A program made the translations under genes and the position numbers. DNA of 64,000 nt, taken from Hazenella coriacea (GTDB taxonomy: Bacteria; Bacillota; Bacilli; Thermoactinomycetales; Thermoactinomycetaceae). The notes beneath the pieces were generated by a model. The model was given only the letters and a program-made list of their open reading frames with translations, did no database searches and had not been told where the DNA came from. Below are positions 28,149-39,054 of this stretch, piece after piece. Each line of letters starts with the position of its first letter. The first letter of the stretch is position 1. Where the stretch lies: contig NZ_SMAG01000004.1 in NCBI RefSeq assembly GCF_004341825.1, positions 1 to 64,000 of the forward strand. The letters are read 5' to 3'.

Positions 28149-28688
28149 TTACTTCTTACCGGTTTTACCTTCTTTACGACGAACACGCTCATCGCTATAC
28201 TTAATTCCTTTACCTTTGTAAGGCTCAGGCTCACGATAGGCACGAATGTTAGCAGCTTGTGCGCCAACTTTTTCTTTGTCGATTCCACGTACAATAATTT
28301 GAGTTTGAGAAGGAACTTCGATTTCAATACCTTCTTCTGGAGTTACTTCCACTGGATGAGAGTAACCCACGTTTAATACTACATTATTGCCTTTTTTCGA
28401 AGCACGATATCCGACACCAACCAACTCCAGCGTTTTGGAGAAACCTTTGGATACACCTTCAACCATATTTGCAACAAGGCTGCGAGTAGTTCCATGTAGC
28501 GCACGATGTGTGCGGTGATCGCTTGGACGCTCAACAATCACTTCGTTGTTCTCCAGCTTGATGGCGATATCGGAATGGAAGTCACGAGATAAAGTTCCTT
28601 TTGGACCTTTCACAGTAACTGTATGACCATCGATTTTTACTTCAACACCGGTTGGTACAACGATCGGTTTTCTTCCGATACGAGACAT
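28149..28688 (-). CDS. rplF: 50S ribosomal protein L6
   Basis: 179 residues starting [16 protein letters not shown] and ending [11 protein letters not shown]; contains the L6 signature PYKGKGIKY. Start ATG at 28688 follows GGAGGTG; an extension to 28703 crosses that site. Confidence 0.97.
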   Translation of the reverse strand: MSRIGRKPIVVPTGVEVKIDGHTVTVKGPKGTLSRDFHSDIAIKLENNEVIVERPSDHRTHRALHGTTRSLVANMVEGVSKGFSKTLELVGVGYRASKKGNNVVLNVGYSHPVEVTPEEGIEIEVPSQTQIIVRGIDKEKVGAQAANIRAYREPEPYKGKGIKYSDERVRRKEGKTGKK

Positions 28689-28715
28689 TCCATTCACCTC
28701 CATCCATAAACGATC

Positions 28716-29114
28716 TTACCAAATGTACGCGATTACTTCTCCGCCTACTTTTTGCTGGCGTGCCTCTTTATCAGTCATTACACCTTTATTGGTAGACAAG
28801 ATGGCAATACCTAAACCGCGTAAAACACGTGGAATTTCATTTGATTTCGCATAAACACGCAGACCTGGCTTGCTAATTTTCTTCAGGCCCGTGATTACTT
28901 TTTCATTGTTTGATCCGTACTTTAAGAAGATCCGCAAAATCCCTTGTTTGCTATCTTCAATGTACTCTGCATCACGGATAAAACCTTCACGCTTTAGAAT
29001 CTCAGCGATTTCCCTTTTCATACGAGAAGCAGGAAGTTCAACACTTTCATGGCGTACCATGTTCGCATTACGGATTCTTGTCAGCATATCTGCAATCGGA
29101 TCTGTCATCACCAT
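28716..29114 (-). CDS. rpsH: 30S ribosomal protein S8
   Basis: 132 residues starting [22 protein letters not shown] and ending GEVIAYIW, the usual Bacilli length. Key assembly protein for the 30S platform. Confidence 0.98.
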   Translation of the reverse strand: MVMTDPIADMLTRIRNANMVRHESVELPASRMKREIAEILKREGFIRDAEYIEDSKQGILRIFLKYGSNNEKVITGLKKISKPGLRVYAKSNEIPRVLRGLGIAILSTNKGVMTDKEARQQKVGGEVIAYIW

Positions 29115-29139
29115 GCGAGACCCCTCCTTCCTTCATCAA

Positions 29140-29325
29140 TTACCAGCTTGCTTTTTTTACACCGGGAATCTGACCTTTGTAAGCCAACTCACGGAAGCAA
29201 ATACGACAGAGACGAAACTTACGGTATACCGAATGTGGCCGACCACAGCGTTCACAACGTGTATATTCACGAACTTTATACTTCGGCTTACGCTGAGATT
29301 TTATAATCATTGATTTCTTGGCCAA
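29140..29325 (-). CDS. rpsZ: 30S ribosomal protein S14 type Z
   Basis: 61 residues, the short zinc-binding type (CERCG ... CRICF). Starts with TTG after GGAGGG. Zinc-dependent S14 in the spc operon is the usual constitutive copy. Confidence 0.96.
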   Translation of the reverse strand: MAKKSMIIKSQRKPKYKVREYTRCERCGRPHSVYRKFRLCRICFRELAYKGQIPGVKKASW

Positions 29326-29373
29326 CGGATTCCCTCCTTTTACTATCAGATTTAGGTCCGAACCAAGATTTCA

Positions 29374-29916
29374 CTACTTACGGAATGGCATTCCCATCAA
29401 TGTGAGTAGTTCACGTGACTCTTCATCGGTATTAGCAGTTGTAACGATTACAACATCCATACCACGAACTTTGTCAACTTTATCATAAACGACCTCTGGG
29501 AAGATCAACTGTTCTTTTAAACCGAGGGTGTAATTTCCGCGTCCATCAAAGGATTTTGGAGATACTCCGCGGAAGTCACGCACCCGTGGCAAAGCAACAT
29601 TGATTAGTTTATCAAGGAAATGATACATACGCTCTCCGCGAAGTGTTACTTTAACACCGATTGGCATTCCCTCACGAAGTTTAAAACCAGCAATTGACTT
29701 TTTAGCACGAGTGATTACTGGCTTCTGACCAGAAATAGTGGTCAAATCTTCCACTGCATTATCCAGAACTTTTGGATTTCCTACAGCTTCACCTACACCC
29801 ATGTTGATTACAACTTTTTCGATCTTTGGTACTTGCATGCTAGATTTGTAGTTGAATTTCTTCAACATAGCAGAAGCAACATCTTTTTGGTACTGTTCTT
29901 TCAAACGAGCTGCCAT
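29374..29916 (-). CDS. rplE: 50S ribosomal protein L5
   Basis: 180 residues ([19 protein letters not shown] ... [17 protein letters not shown]); binds 5S rRNA and contacts the P-site tRNA. Between rplX and rpsZ. Confidence 0.98.
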   Translation of the reverse strand: MAARLKEQYQKDVASAMLKKFNYKSSMQVPKIEKVVINMGVGEAVGNPKVLDNAVEDLTTISGQKPVITRAKKSIAGFKLREGMPIGVKVTLRGERMYHFLDKLINVALPRVRDFRGVSPKSFDGRGNYTLGLKEQLIFPEVVYDKVDKVRGMDVVIVTTANTDEESRELLTLMGMPFRK

Positions 29917-29943
29917 CAGGTGAACCTCCCTTCTTTAGCAGAA

Positions 29944-30321
29944 TTACTTATCTAGAATTTCGCCAGACTTTTTAGCGTAGCGAACTTTTTTCTCTTTGTT
30001 GTTTTTTCCCTCAACAAATTTGTAACCGACTCGTGTAGGTTGTTTTGTTTTCGGGTCTTCAATCATTAGATTGGAGAGATGGATTGCAGCTTCCTTCTCG
30101 ATGATTCCACCTTGAGGATTCGCTTGGGAAGGACGGGAATGTTTTTTAATCATATTCACACCCTCAACCAAAGCACGATTCTCTTTTGGGAAAACTTTGA
30201 TGACACGACCTTTCGTGTACACTTTTTTCCCATTTTCATCGAAATAAGGAGCTTCTTTACCACGCATTACAATGACTGTATCTCCACTTTTAATATGAAA
30301 TTTATTTGGTTTACCGGACAT
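29944..30321 (-). CDS. rplX: 50S ribosomal protein L24 with an insertion in the KOW region
   Basis: 125 residues, longer than the about 103 of typical Bacilli. The rest is clearly L24 ([29 protein letters not shown], ending [10 protein letters not shown]). In place of the short loop after [10 protein letters not shown] there is [21 protein letters not shown], an insertion of about ten residues; there are also six or so extra N-terminal residues and a few more near EGKNNKEKK. Start ATG at 30321 follows GGAGGTG; the GTG inside that site was not used. L24 initiates 50S assembly. Confidence 0.93.
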   Translation of the reverse strand: MSGKPNKFHIKSGDTVIVMRGKEAPYFDENGKKVYTKGRVIKVFPKENRALVEGVNMIKKHSRPSQANPQGGIIEKEAAIHLSNLMIEDPKTKQPTRVGYKFVEGKNNKEKKVRYAKKSGEILDK

Positions 30322-30377
30322 GCTCGGCACCTCCTTACTTCCGGAGTGTAGTCTCTAAGATTTAGGATCCCAACACT

Positions 30378-30746
30378 TTACAGCACTTCCGGTGCCAAAG
30401 AGATAATTTTCATGAAGTCGCGATCCCGCAATTCACGAGCTACTGGTCCAAAAATCCGAGTTCCACGTGGACTTTTATCTTCTTTAATGACAACAGCAGC
30501 ATTTTCGTCGAAACGGATATAGGAGCCATCAGGACGGCGAGTTGCACGTTTGGTACGAACTACTACGCACTTCACTACATCACCTTTCTTGACAACGCCA
30601 CCTGGTGTTGCTTGTTTGACAGAAGCAACAATAACATCACCGATACCAGCAGAAGTCTTTCTAGAACCACCTAAGACTCGAATGCACATAATTTCTTTTG
30701 CACCAGAGTTGTCAGCTATACGAAGTCGAGTTTGAGATTGGATCAT
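30378..30746 (-). CDS. rplN: 50S ribosomal protein L14
   Basis: 122 residues ([24 protein letters not shown] to IISLAPEVL), the standard length; forms an intersubunit bridge. ATG after AAGGAGGG. Confidence 0.98.
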   Translation of the reverse strand: MIQSQTRLRIADNSGAKEIMCIRVLGGSRKTSAGIGDVIVASVKQATPGGVVKKGDVVKCVVVRTKRATRRPDGSYIRFDENAAVVIKEDKSPRGTRIFGPVARELRDRDFMKIISLAPEVL

Positions 30747-30786
30747 CTGTTTCCCTCCTTCCCGCGTCCATCAAGCAAAACTTCGA

Positions 30787-31053
30787 TTAGATGATAACCG
30801 CTTCTTCAACGATATCCACCAAACGCCAACGCTTATCTTTGGATAACGGACGAGTTTCCATGATTTTAACAATGTCGCCAATTTTAGCTTTGTTGTTTTC
30901 ATCATGAGCTTTAAATTTTGTGCTGTATTTTACGCGCTTTCCATAAAGCGGATCTTTCTTGTAGGTTTCTACAGTGACGACGATCGTTTTATCCATTTTA
31001 TCACTGACCACTTTGCCGATACGTACCTTGCGGCGAGACGTACGCTCGTTCAT
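30787..31053 (-). CDS. rpsQ: 30S ribosomal protein S17
   Basis: 88 residues with [22 protein letters not shown] and the [13 protein letters not shown] motif. Overlaps the rpmC end by four bases. Confidence 0.98.
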   Translation of the reverse strand: MNERTSRRKVRIGKVVSDKMDKTIVVTVETYKKDPLYGKRVKYSTKFKAHDENNKAKIGDIVKIMETRPLSKDKRWRLVDIVEEAVII

Positions 31054-31265
31054 CCCTGTTTCCTCCTTTCTTCAATCCCCAGTTCGCGTTCCCGAAGAAC
31101 GGTTTTACAACGGGCAATGTTTTTGCGAACTTGACTCAGACGCGCTGGATTTTCCAATTGCCCAGTAACTGATTGAAAACGGAGGTTAAACAGTTCTTCC
31201 TTGTACGTAGCAATTTTTTGCTCGATCTCGGCGGTGGTCAACTCGATTAGCTCTTTTGCCTTCAT
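31050..31265 (-). CDS. rpmC: 50S ribosomal protein L29
   Basis: 71 residues, helical ([30 protein letters not shown]). It lies at the peptide exit and helps trigger factor and SRP docking. Overlaps rplP by four bases. Confidence 0.97.
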   Translation of the reverse strand: MKAKELIELTTAEIEQKIATYKEELFNLRFQSVTGQLENPARLSQVRKNIARCKTVLRERELGIEERRKQG

Positions 31266-31684
31266 TCGTTACCACCTGCTTCACGTTTAACAAATTTTGT
31301 TTTGATTGGAAGTTTCATAGCTGCAAGACGCATAGCCTCACGTGCTATTTCTTCCGGAACACCCGCTAATTCAAACATGATTTTACCTGGTTTTACAACC
31401 GCAACCCATTTTTCCGGGGAACCTTTACCGCTACCCATCCGTACCTCTAAAGGTTTTTGGGTTACAGGTTTGTCAGGGAAAATCTTAATCCAGACTTTAC
31501 CGCCCCGTTTGATATAGCGAGTCATCGCAATACGTGCTGCCTCGATTTGCCTGTTGGTAATCCAAGATGGCTCGAGGGCCTGCAAACCGTATTCACCAAA
31601 TGCTACTTCCGTACCGCCCTTTGCACGACCTCTCATTTTGCCGCGGTGTTGACGACGAAACTTCACACGTTTTGGTAATAGCAT
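31262..31684 (-). CDS. rplP: 50S ribosomal protein L16
   Basis: 140 residues ([23 protein letters not shown] ... [17 protein letters not shown]). The conserved arginine region near residue 80 ([13 protein letters not shown]) is intact. Near the peptidyl transferase centre. Confidence 0.98.
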   Translation of the reverse strand: MLLPKRVKFRRQHRGKMRGRAKGGTEVAFGEYGLQALEPSWITNRQIEAARIAMTRYIKRGGKVWIKIFPDKPVTQKPLEVRMGSGKGSPEKWVAVVKPGKIMFELAGVPEEIAREAMRLAAMKLPIKTKFVKREAGGNE

Positions 31685-31687
31685 CGA

Positions 31688-32353
31688 TTACTCGCCTCCT
31701 TTCGTTTCTCCCTTTTTGTTTGTGCGAGTAGGGAGAACTTCTCCACGATAGATCCAAACTTTTACGCCGAGACGACCATAAGTGGTATGAGCTTCAGCAA
31801 AACCATAATCGATATCAGCACGAAGCGTATGAAGAGGTACAGTTCCTTCACTATAACCTTCACTACGAGCGATATCAGCTCCACCCAAACGTCCAGAAAC
31901 CGTAGTACGGATCCCTTTAGCACCAGAACGTAATGTACGTTGCATAGCTTGTTTCATTGCACGACGGAAAGACACACGACGTTCCAATTGTTGTGCAATA
32001 TTTTCAGCTACTAGATAAGCATCAAGCTCAGGGTTTTTAACTTCATTAATGTTGATATGAACTTTCTTGTTGGTCAATTTGGCAAGAGATTGACGAAGTG
32101 CTTCAACTTCTGATCCACCTTTACCAATGACCATACCAGGTTTAGCAGTATGAATGCCGATGTTGATGCGGTTTGCTGCCCGTTCGATCTCTACGCGGGA
32201 AACAGCTGCATCTTTCAAACGATTTTTAATGAAGTCACGTACTTTAATGTCTTCATGTAAAAGATCAGCATAGTCTTTTCCGCCATACCATTTTGAATCC
32301 CAGTCACGGATGACACCCACACGTAGACCAACTGGATTAACCTTTTGACCCAA
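31688..32353 (-). CDS. rpsC: 30S ribosomal protein S3
   Basis: 221 residues with the KH domain ([18 protein letters not shown]) and C-terminal domain ([26 protein letters not shown]). TTG start after GGAGGTG. Part of the mRNA entry channel. Confidence 0.98.
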   Translation of the reverse strand: MGQKVNPVGLRVGVIRDWDSKWYGGKDYADLLHEDIKVRDFIKNRLKDAAVSRVEIERAANRINIGIHTAKPGMVIGKGGSEVEALRQSLAKLTNKKVHININEVKNPELDAYLVAENIAQQLERRVSFRRAMKQAMQRTLRSGAKGIRTTVSGRLGGADIARSEGYSEGTVPLHTLRADIDYGFAEAHTTYGRLGVKVWIYRGEVLPTRTNKKGETKGGE

Positions 32354-32380
32354 AGCTTTGCACCTCCTTAATTAAACAGA

Positions 32381-32713
32381 TTATTTTTCAGATACAACCA
32401 CAGTAATGTGGCTCGTACGTTTATTGATTCTGCTCGCACGACCCTGGGCGCGGGGCAAATAACGTTTCATCGTGGGCCCCTCGTCAACAAAAGCTTTTTC
32501 AACAACCAAGCTGCTAGAATCCATATTGTAGTTATGTTCTGCGTTTGCTACGGCTGACGAAAGAACTTTTTCAATGATCGGAGAGGCGGCACGAGGAGTA
32601 AAGCGAAGAATGGCGAGTGCCTCTTCCACAGACTTGCCGCGGATCAAATCGATCACCAGACGCGCTTTGCGTGGAGCGATACGAATATTGCGTGCAATAG
32701 CTTTTGCTTGCAT
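32381..32713 (-). CDS. rplV: 50S ribosomal protein L22
   Basis: 110 residues ([27 protein letters not shown], with the tunnel hairpin [21 protein letters not shown]). The hairpin, where macrolide-resistance changes fall, looks normal. Confidence 0.98.
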   Translation of the reverse strand: MQAKAIARNIRIAPRKARLVIDLIRGKSVEEALAILRFTPRAASPIIEKVLSSAVANAEHNYNMDSSSLVVEKAFVDEGPTMKRYLPRAQGRASRINKRTSHITVVVSEK

Positions 32714-32744
32714 ATTTTTACCTCCTCTCTCGTTAACCTAACCT

Positions 32745-33026
32745 CTACCGTCTTCTCGATTTCTTATCATCGCTAGCATGACCTCTGTAAGTACGAGTTG
32801 GAACAAACTCTCCTAGTTTATGCCCAACCATATCTTCAGTCACATAGACAGGGACGTGTTTGCGCCCATCATGCACAGCGAAGGTATGACCAACAAAATC
32901 CGGGAAAATCGTGGAACGGCGTGACCAGGTTTTAACGACACGTTTTTCGTTCTTCTCATTGAGCTGTTCTACTTTTTTCAGTAGGTGATCATCTGCAAAT
33001 GGTCCTTTTTTCAGGCTGCGGCCCAT
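32745..33026 (-). CDS. rpsS: 30S ribosomal protein S19
   Basis: 93 residues ([19 protein letters not shown] ... [10 protein letters not shown]). Head protein partnering with S13. Confidence 0.98.
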   Translation of the reverse strand: MGRSLKKGPFADDHLLKKVEQLNEKNEKRVVKTWSRRSTIFPDFVGHTFAVHDGRKHVPVYVTEDMVGHKLGEFVPTRTYRGHASDDKKSRRR

Positions 33027-33068
33027 ACAGTCAACCTCCCTTCAAGTGAGGCTAATTCACATCCAAAA

Positions 33069-33902
33069 TTACTTCTGTTTACGACGACGAACGATATATT
33101 TGTCAGACGCTTTATTTTTCTTACGGGTTTTGTAACCAAGAGTTGGTTTACCCCATGGTGTAACTGGTGATTTACGACCGATTGGTGTACGACCTTCACC
33201 ACCACCGTGTGGGTGATCATTCGGGTTCATTACAGATCCACGAACAGTTGGACGTTTACCCAACCAACGAGAGCGTCCAGCTTTACCAACAGTAATCAAT
33301 TCATGGTCGATATTACCTACTTGACCAAGGGTTGCACGACACTCGATCAAGATCATGCGAGTTTCTCCAGAAGTTAGACGAATGATTGCGTACTTTCCTT
33401 CTTTACCAAGAAGTTGAGCAGATGCACCTGCTGCACGAACCAATTGTCCTCCACGACCTGGTTTCAACTCGATATTGTGAATCACACTACCTAGTGGAAT
33501 ATTACGTAATGGCAATGCATTACCTACACGGATATCCGCTTCAGGACCTGACATGATCGTTTGACCTACTTTAAGTCCGTTTGGAGCGAGGATATAACGC
33601 TTCTCACCATCAGAATAGTGGATTAATGCAATGTTAGCAGAGCGGTTTGGATCGTATTCGATCGTGGCAACTTTGCCTGGAATGCCATCTTTGTTACGTT
33701 TAAAGTCAATGATCCGGTATTTACGTTTGTGTCCACCACCATGATGGCGCATTGTGATTTTTCCTTGGTTGTTACGTCCAGCTTTCTTTGGCAGACTCAC
33801 AAGCAAAGATTTCTCAGGCTGATCTGTGGTGATCTCTTCAAATGTGGATACGGTCATATGACGACGAGATGGAGTCGTCGGTCTAAAATGTTTAATGCCC
33901 AC
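33069..33902 (-). CDS. rplB: 50S ribosomal protein L2
   Basis: 277 residues with the conserved peptidyl-transferase region ([18 protein letters not shown], His included). GTG start. Needed for peptide-bond formation and subunit joining. Confidence 0.98.
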   Translation of the reverse strand: MGIKHFRPTTPSRRHMTVSTFEEITTDQPEKSLLVSLPKKAGRNNQGKITMRHHGGGHKRKYRIIDFKRNKDGIPGKVATIEYDPNRSANIALIHYSDGEKRYILAPNGLKVGQTIMSGPEADIRVGNALPLRNIPLGSVIHNIELKPGRGGQLVRAAGASAQLLGKEGKYAIIRLTSGETRMILIECRATLGQVGNIDHELITVGKAGRSRWLGKRPTVRGSVMNPNDHPHGGGEGRTPIGRKSPVTPWGKPTLGYKTRKKNKASDKYIVRRRKQK

Positions 33903-33934
33903 TTTATTTTCCCTCCTTTGTTATGTGATAGAAG

Positions 33935-34222
33935 TTAGGCTTCAAAAATTTCGATCGGCTTGCTGTCTTCAGTTAGCTTTACGATCGCTTTTTTACGTTC
34001 AGGTCTCCGACCGGTGTAACGACCATAACGCTTTTCTTTACCTAGAAGACGAATGGTATTTACTTTGTCAACTTTTACACCAAAGATTTTCTCAATGGCT
34101 TTTTTGACTTCTACTTTGTTCGCACGTACGTCCACTTCAAAAACGTATTTGCGATCTTCCATTAGATCCGTGGTCGCTTCAGTAATCACTGGGCGGCGGA
34201 TGATATCGCGTGGGTCTCTCAC
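33935..34222 (-). CDS. rplW: 50S ribosomal protein L23
   Basis: 95 residues ([21 protein letters not shown] ... [18 protein letters not shown]). Exit-site docking protein. GTG start overlaps the rplD stop (GTGA). Confidence 0.97.
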   Translation of the reverse strand: MRDPRDIIRRPVITEATTDLMEDRKYVFEVDVRANKVEVKKAIEKIFGVKVDKVNTIRLLGKEKRYGRYTGRRPERKKAIVKLTEDSKPIEIFEA

Positions 34223-34845
34223 TGGCCGAGCACCTCCTCTACACGATTCACAGCTCCACGAGTGAGAATCACTTTATCATGATACACAACATCCAACACG
34301 TTAAGTCCATCCGCTTTGATGAGTTTAACTCCTGGAATGTTGCGTGCGGCTAGTACTGCATTATCCTCGAGTTGATCTGTAACAATAAGAGCTTTTTTCT
34401 CAATACCCAAGTTTTTCAGTACTTGAACCAATTCACGTGTTTTTGCTTGTGCTAGCTTTAGTTCATCAAGGACTAGCATCCCTTGATCCAACACTTTACT
34501 AGAAAGGGCAGATTTAATTGCTAGACGACGAACTTTCTTTGGTAATTTGTATGCATAACTGCGTGGTGTGGGCCCAAAAACAATTCCACCACCCACCCAT
34601 TGTGGTGAACGGATACTACCTTGACGAGCACGTCCTGTACCTTTTTGTTTCCAAGGTTTACGACCGCCACCCCGAACAGCTGCGCGGGTTTTTACGGCAT
34701 GTGTTCCACGACGTTGGGATGCTTGTTGCATCACGATCGCATCATGTAAAACAGCCTCGTTAGGGGTAATGCCAAAAACTTTCTCTGCAAGTTCGATATC
34801 CCCTACTTGTTTACCGCTCATATCTAAAACGGTTAGCTTAGGCAT
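34219..34845 (-). CDS. rplD: 50S ribosomal protein L4
   Basis: 208 residues starting [18 protein letters not shown], with the tunnel loop ([23 protein letters not shown]). Start at 34845 follows GGAGGAG; a reading to 34866 was not used. In other bacteria L4 also regulates the S10 operon. Confidence 0.97.
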   Translation of the reverse strand: MPKLTVLDMSGKQVGDIELAEKVFGITPNEAVLHDAIVMQQASQRRGTHAVKTRAAVRGGGRKPWKQKGTGRARQGSIRSPQWVGGGIVFGPTPRSYAYKLPKKVRRLAIKSALSSKVLDQGMLVLDELKLAQAKTRELVQVLKNLGIEKKALIVTDQLEDNAVLAARNIPGVKLIKADGLNVLDVVYHDKVILTRGAVNRVEEVLGQ

Positions 34846-34873
34846 GTGGGCTCCTCCTTTCCTCAATCAATCA

Positions 34874-35506
34874 TTAAACGGTTTTTGCTTTAACAGCTGA
34901 TTTAACGACTACATAACTATTTTTAGGTCCTGGAATAGCACCTTTGATCAGAAGCAGATTTTTGTCTGCATCTACACGAACCACTTGAAGATTTTGAGTG
35001 GTTACACGGTCGCCACCCATACGTCCTGGCAATTTATGTCCTTTAAAGACACGAGCTGGGTCAACAGCACCGAGTGAACCTGGTCCACGGTGATAGTGAG
35101 AACCGTGACTCATCGGTCCACGTGCGTGATTATGACGTTTGATGGAACCTGCAAAACCTTTACCTTTAGATGTTCCGGTTACGTCAACGATTTCACCTTC
35201 TGCAAAGATATCGGCTTTAACTTCGCCACCAAGTTCAAAGTCACCTAGGTTTACACCACGAATCTCTTTCACGAAGTGTTGAGGTTTTACATTTGCTTTT
35301 TTCGCATGACCAAGCTCAGGTTTGTTGGAACGATGTTCCTTTTTCTCTTTAAAACCAAGCTGGATTGCTTCATATCCATCGGTATTGAGATCTTTCTTCT
35401 GAAGCACAACACAAGGGCCTGCTTCTACAACGGTTACTGGAATGACAATCCCGTTTTCATCAAAGATCTGGGTCATACCAACTTTTTTACCGAGTATACC
35501 TTTCAC
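34874..35506 (-). CDS. rplC: 50S ribosomal protein L3
   Basis: 210 residues ([31 protein letters not shown]; central [15 protein letters not shown]). GTG start five bases after AGGAGGTG. Confidence 0.98.
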   Translation of the reverse strand: MKGILGKKVGMTQIFDENGIVIPVTVVEAGPCVVLQKKDLNTDGYEAIQLGFKEKKEHRSNKPELGHAKKANVKPQHFVKEIRGVNLGDFELGGEVKADIFAEGEIVDVTGTSKGKGFAGSIKRHNHARGPMSHGSHYHRGPGSLGAVDPARVFKGHKLPGRMGGDRVTTQNLQVVRVDADKNLLLIKGAIPGPKNSYVVVKSAVKAKTV

Positions 35507-35539
35507 TTTTTACACCTCCTGCCTTTACAAAATGAAAGA

Positions 35540-35970
<431 letters not shown>

Positions 35971-35976
35971 TTCAAC

Positions 35977-36005
35977 ATTATATAGAATGAAAGAAATAGA
36001 TGCAA
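35977..36005 (-). promoter_or_regulatory. Sigma-A promoter of the S10-spc-alpha superoperon
   Basis: On the minus strand TTGCAT (36000-36005), a 17-base spacer and a perfect TATAAT (35977-35982), giving a start near 35970. A T-rich run lies just upstream. This shows that the S10 block has its own promoter and does not depend on transcription from the str block. Confidence 0.8.
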
Positions 36006-36257
36006 GTTTTTTTCGATCGGTTTTTGGGAAAATAAATAGTCTGAGTCCTATTTCTATCTTCTCTATGGAAAAAGAGGAACTCTATTCAATTTGAAAGGTT
36101 CATTGATCCATAATGAAATCACTAATTACAAAAGAATCCTTCCTAAAGATAACAAATTGTGAACCCAATTTTCCAGTCTTTTGTTAACATTTTTTGTCTA
36201 TACACCCCTTTTTCTCTATTCAATCAAAATTCCAATGAACTTTCGTTTCCAGATTCT
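36006..36257. other. Non-coding stretch between S10 promoter and accessory block
   Basis: About 250 AT-rich bases with no gene, repeat or RNA signature that I can support. It ends at the terminator of the TPR/AAA operon. Confidence 0.5.
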
Positions 36258-36283
36258 CAAAAAAAAACGACCTTTATAAGGTC
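36258..36283 (-). terminator. Terminator of the AAA-TPR operon
   Basis: GACCTT-TAT-AAGGTC (36269-36283), followed on the minus strand by GTTTTTTTTT. It lies about 100 bases after the last small gene of the operon. Confidence 0.8.
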
Positions 36284-36386
36284 AGAAATAACTGTGTATG
36301 CTAAGCATCATTACAGCAGTCATCATCACTTAGGTCGTTCCCCACTGTTTCTATTAATCAACCTAGAGATTGGAAATCATAGGGAG

Positions 36387-36650
36387 TCAGTTGGATCGCT
36401 TCTTTCTATTTCGCTTCTTTTGCTCTGCTCCCATAGACAATACGGTACGAATAGAAAGAAATTCAAAAACTACGAAACCGACTCCAAAAACAATCCCCAA
36501 GGAAAAATCATGTTTTCCAAATATCTCTGTTGCTGAGACTCCAAATATACTATCCAGGATTCCCATAGAAAAAAATATATCCGCACACAAAACCAAAAAA
36601 ACGAGAGAGATTGTATTGAAGAAAATAATTAAAGGAATTTTATTTTCCAT
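36387..36650 (-). CDS. Small two-span membrane protein, unknown
   Basis: 87 residues with two or more hydrophobic segments (about 5-28 and 50-70) and a basic tail (KKRNRKKRSN). The ATG follows AAAGGGGTAAG. It lies 40 bases downstream of the TPR gene and ahead of the operon terminator, so it is probably the third gene of the AAA-TPR unit. No family is recognised. Confidence 0.55.
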   Translation of the reverse strand: MENKIPLIIFFNTISLVFLVLCADIFFSMGILDSIFGVSATEIFGKHDFSLGIVFGVGFVVFEFLSIRTVLSMGAEQKKRNRKKRSN

Positions 36651-36690
36651 AGTTCTTACCCCTTTTTCTCAAATAAAGAATCTCAATCGA

Positions 36691-37590
36691 TCACTTCAAA
36701 CGTCCTTTCTTAATAAGGAAATCTAGATACTTTCCAACTAAACTTGCATAAATAACTAGAAAAATATAGAAACAAATACAAGAAATAAAAAAAGGGAACG
36801 CAAGCGGACGGAAAAAAAGCCCTAATGCGAGGAAAAACAGGCCAACCCACACCCATCCCAAACGTCCCATAAATAGTTGATAAATCCATACCCAACGATA
36901 AAGTGGATGCTTAATCTTGATACTTAAATGATACATACCTAGAGTGAGTGAACTCCCAGGATCTAAGCTTATCGCCTCTTTAAAATGGCGATAAGCTTGA
37001 TGAGGGCGGTTTCTAAAAAGTAAAAATTGACCATAATTATGATGAGTGATGTCATTCTCGGGATCTTGAGCTAGTGAATCTAGAAAAGCTTGCTCAGCCT
37101 GTTTATACTTCTTTAGCTTTCCTAGGATAACTCCTTTAACAGAAAGGGCATTCGCATCTGTGGGATCAATTCGTAAAGCATATTCGATTTGATATAATCC
37201 TTCTTTATATCGATCATTATAGATGCCTAAAAATTCAGCATAGGTAAATCGACCGAAAAAACTATTCACGTTTAACTCAATGGCCTTTTTATACTCTTGC
37301 TCTGCTTCTCTCTTTCTCTTAAGTTTAAATAAAATAATACCATATAATGTATGTGCATCCGCATAAGAGGGATTTAATTTTATCGTTTCTTTAATGGTTG
37401 CTAAAGCTTTTTCATACTCTTCCAATCCTACATAACTACTTGATATCAACCAGTAAGCATAGGCTTGTTCTGGATCATTCGCTAATGCTTGCTGAGCCAG
37501 TTCAATCGCTAGATCATATTTGTCTAATTTAAAAGCTTGTTCTGCTTTCGCTAATTGTTTATTGATATCATTGACTAATTCTTGTTCCAT
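36691..37590 (-). CDS. Membrane-anchored TPR protein
   Basis: 299 residues: about six tetratricopeptide repeats (residues about 10-210; phrases such as YAYWLISSSYVGLEEYEKAL, and ANALSVKGVILGKLKKYKQA) followed by two C-terminal membrane spans (about 238-280) and a short basic tail. The TPR part faces the cytoplasm if the tail does. It follows the AAA+ gene by eight bases, so the two are surely co-expressed and probably interact. Function unknown; a scaffold recruiting the ATPase to the membrane is an inference. Confidence 0.75.
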   Translation of the reverse strand: MEQELVNDINKQLAKAEQAFKLDKYDLAIELAQQALANDPEQAYAYWLISSSYVGLEEYEKALATIKETIKLNPSYADAHTLYGIILFKLKRKREAEQEYKKAIELNVNSFFGRFTYAEFLGIYNDRYKEGLYQIEYALRIDPTDANALSVKGVILGKLKKYKQAEQAFLDSLAQDPENDITHHNYGQFLLFRNRPHQAYRHFKEAISLDPGSSLTLGMYHLSIKIKHPLYRWVWIYQLFMGRLGWVWVGLFFLALGLFFRPLAFPFFISCICFYIFLVIYASLVGKYLDFLIKKGRLK

Positions 37591-37598
37591 CTAATCAC

Positions 37599-38930
37599 CT
37601 AAGAATGTTTATTTAAATAGTCAAGAATATCATCATAGATTCCTGATTCATTGCTATAAGTAGCATAGTTTTTAGCAGTGGATAACCATTCCAAGGTACT
37701 GGACTTAACTTTTTTTAAGGCTTCCAGCAAATCATTCGTAGTCACTTTTCTTTTTTTTCCAGTTTTCATCGCATCAGTGATCGCCAAGTCAATGGCCCAA
37801 TCACAAACCGAACGAATATCTGCACCAGAAAATTTCTCCATCTTTTTCGCCACTTTTACAAAATCAATCTCTTCGATGGGCTTCCCTGATAGTTGAATAT
37901 GCAAAATCTCTACTCTAGCTTGTAAATCAGGGGGGGCAACAAAGAGAACACGATCAAACCGTCCAGGACGACGCATCGCAGAATCAACAAACCAAGGTGT
38001 ATTAGTCGCCCCTAAGACCAATATCTCTTCATTATCCGTATGGACTCCATCCAATTCACTTAATAGTTGGTTGGTTAATGAGCGCATATATGTGGAAGTG
38101 GATTGTTGACGACTACTTCCGATCGCATCCAATTCATCAATAAAGATAATCGAAGGTCGCTTCTGACGAGCTGTCTCAAAAATATCATGCAAATTACGTT
38201 CACTTTGCCCAATATACATATCCAAGATATCGTGAATATTAATACTTACAAAATGGGCATTACATTCTCCTGCAGTTGCACGAGCGATATGTGTTTTCCC
38301 GCACCCTGGAGGTCCATATAACAGTAATCCTCCTCCGATCTTCTTCCCATAGGAGCGAAACAAATCGGGATTTTGAAATGGATAAATAATATTCATCCGA
38401 ATTTGCTCTTTTAATTCTTCTAAACCACCAATGTCTTTAAAGGAGATTTCCGGCTTCTCAAATAAATCATCTTGTCGAGTTGAAGGCTTAAATTCAACCA
38501 CTCGGAGTTTTTGTTTAACTTGAACTTGTTTCTGTTTTAACTCCTCTTGATATCCCTCGTCTTTAACCTGAGGGTTTAAATTTAACGCTTCTTCATAAAG
38601 TTCTCCGGCCCTTTCATATTCTTCTTGTTCAAAAAAGGATTTAGAAACCAATAGTAATGCTTCTGCTGGTAAATCTGGAACCTGATCAGTCTGAAGCAAT
38701 TGAATCACTTGATCAAATTGTCCAAGGTCAAAATAGGCCCGTGCAAGAGCAGAGTATGCTTCTTTGTCATTGGGGATTTGTGTAAGAATTTCTTGTAAGT
38801 AAGTAATCGCATCTGTGGTTCGTCCAGCACTTAATAAATGTTCACTTACTATTTTTTTTAACGGAATATTATTCGGGCTCAACTGTAAAGCTTGTAAAAG
38901 AGATTCAAGTTGATGATCTTGAGTTCCCAT
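37599..38930 (-). CDS. AAA+ ATPase with N-terminal TPR domain
   Basis: 443 residues: TPR-like repeats (about 1-125), a linker (126-160), and a classical-clade AAA domain (Cdc48/FtsH-like). Walker A GPPGCGKT (206-213), Walker B IIFIDE (261-266), sensor-1 Asn310 and arginine-finger region MRRPGRFDRV (319-328) are all intact, so it should hydrolyse ATP and form a ring. No protease domain is present, so it is a remodelling or unfolding engine. It differs from SpoVK/CbbX types. Pair partner is the membrane TPR protein downstream. Confidence 0.82.
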   Translation of the reverse strand: MGTQDHQLESLLQALQLSPNNIPLKKIVSEHLLSAGRTTDAITYLQEILTQIPNDKEAYSALARAYFDLGQFDQVIQLLQTDQVPDLPAEALLLVSKSFFEQEEYERAGELYEEALNLNPQVKDEGYQEELKQKQVQVKQKLRVVEFKPSTRQDDLFEKPEISFKDIGGLEELKEQIRMNIIYPFQNPDLFRSYGKKIGGGLLLYGPPGCGKTHIARATAGECNAHFVSINIHDILDMYIGQSERNLHDIFETARQKRPSIIFIDELDAIGSSRQQSTSTYMRSLTNQLLSELDGVHTDNEEILVLGATNTPWFVDSAMRRPGRFDRVLFVAPPDLQARVEILHIQLSGKPIEEIDFVKVAKKMEKFSGADIRSVCDWAIDLAITDAMKTGKKRKVTTNDLLEALKKVKSSTLEWLSTAKNYATYSNESGIYDDILDYLNKHS

Positions 38931-39012
38931 ATTTCTTTCCTCCTGTCAGTACACAACTTAATCACAATTATACTAATATTTTCATGACTATGAATGAGTT
39001 TATTAATAAAAC

Positions 39013-39053
39013 CAATTAAAAATAAACATATCTCCGAATAGACGGAGACATGT
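39013..39053 (-). terminator. Terminator of the two-component system genes
   Basis: ACATATCTCCG (39026-39036) with CGGAGACATGT (39043-39053), one G-U type mismatch; on the minus strand followed by TTTATTTTTAATT. Two bases beyond the response regulator stop. Confidence 0.8.
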
Positions 39054-39054
39054 T

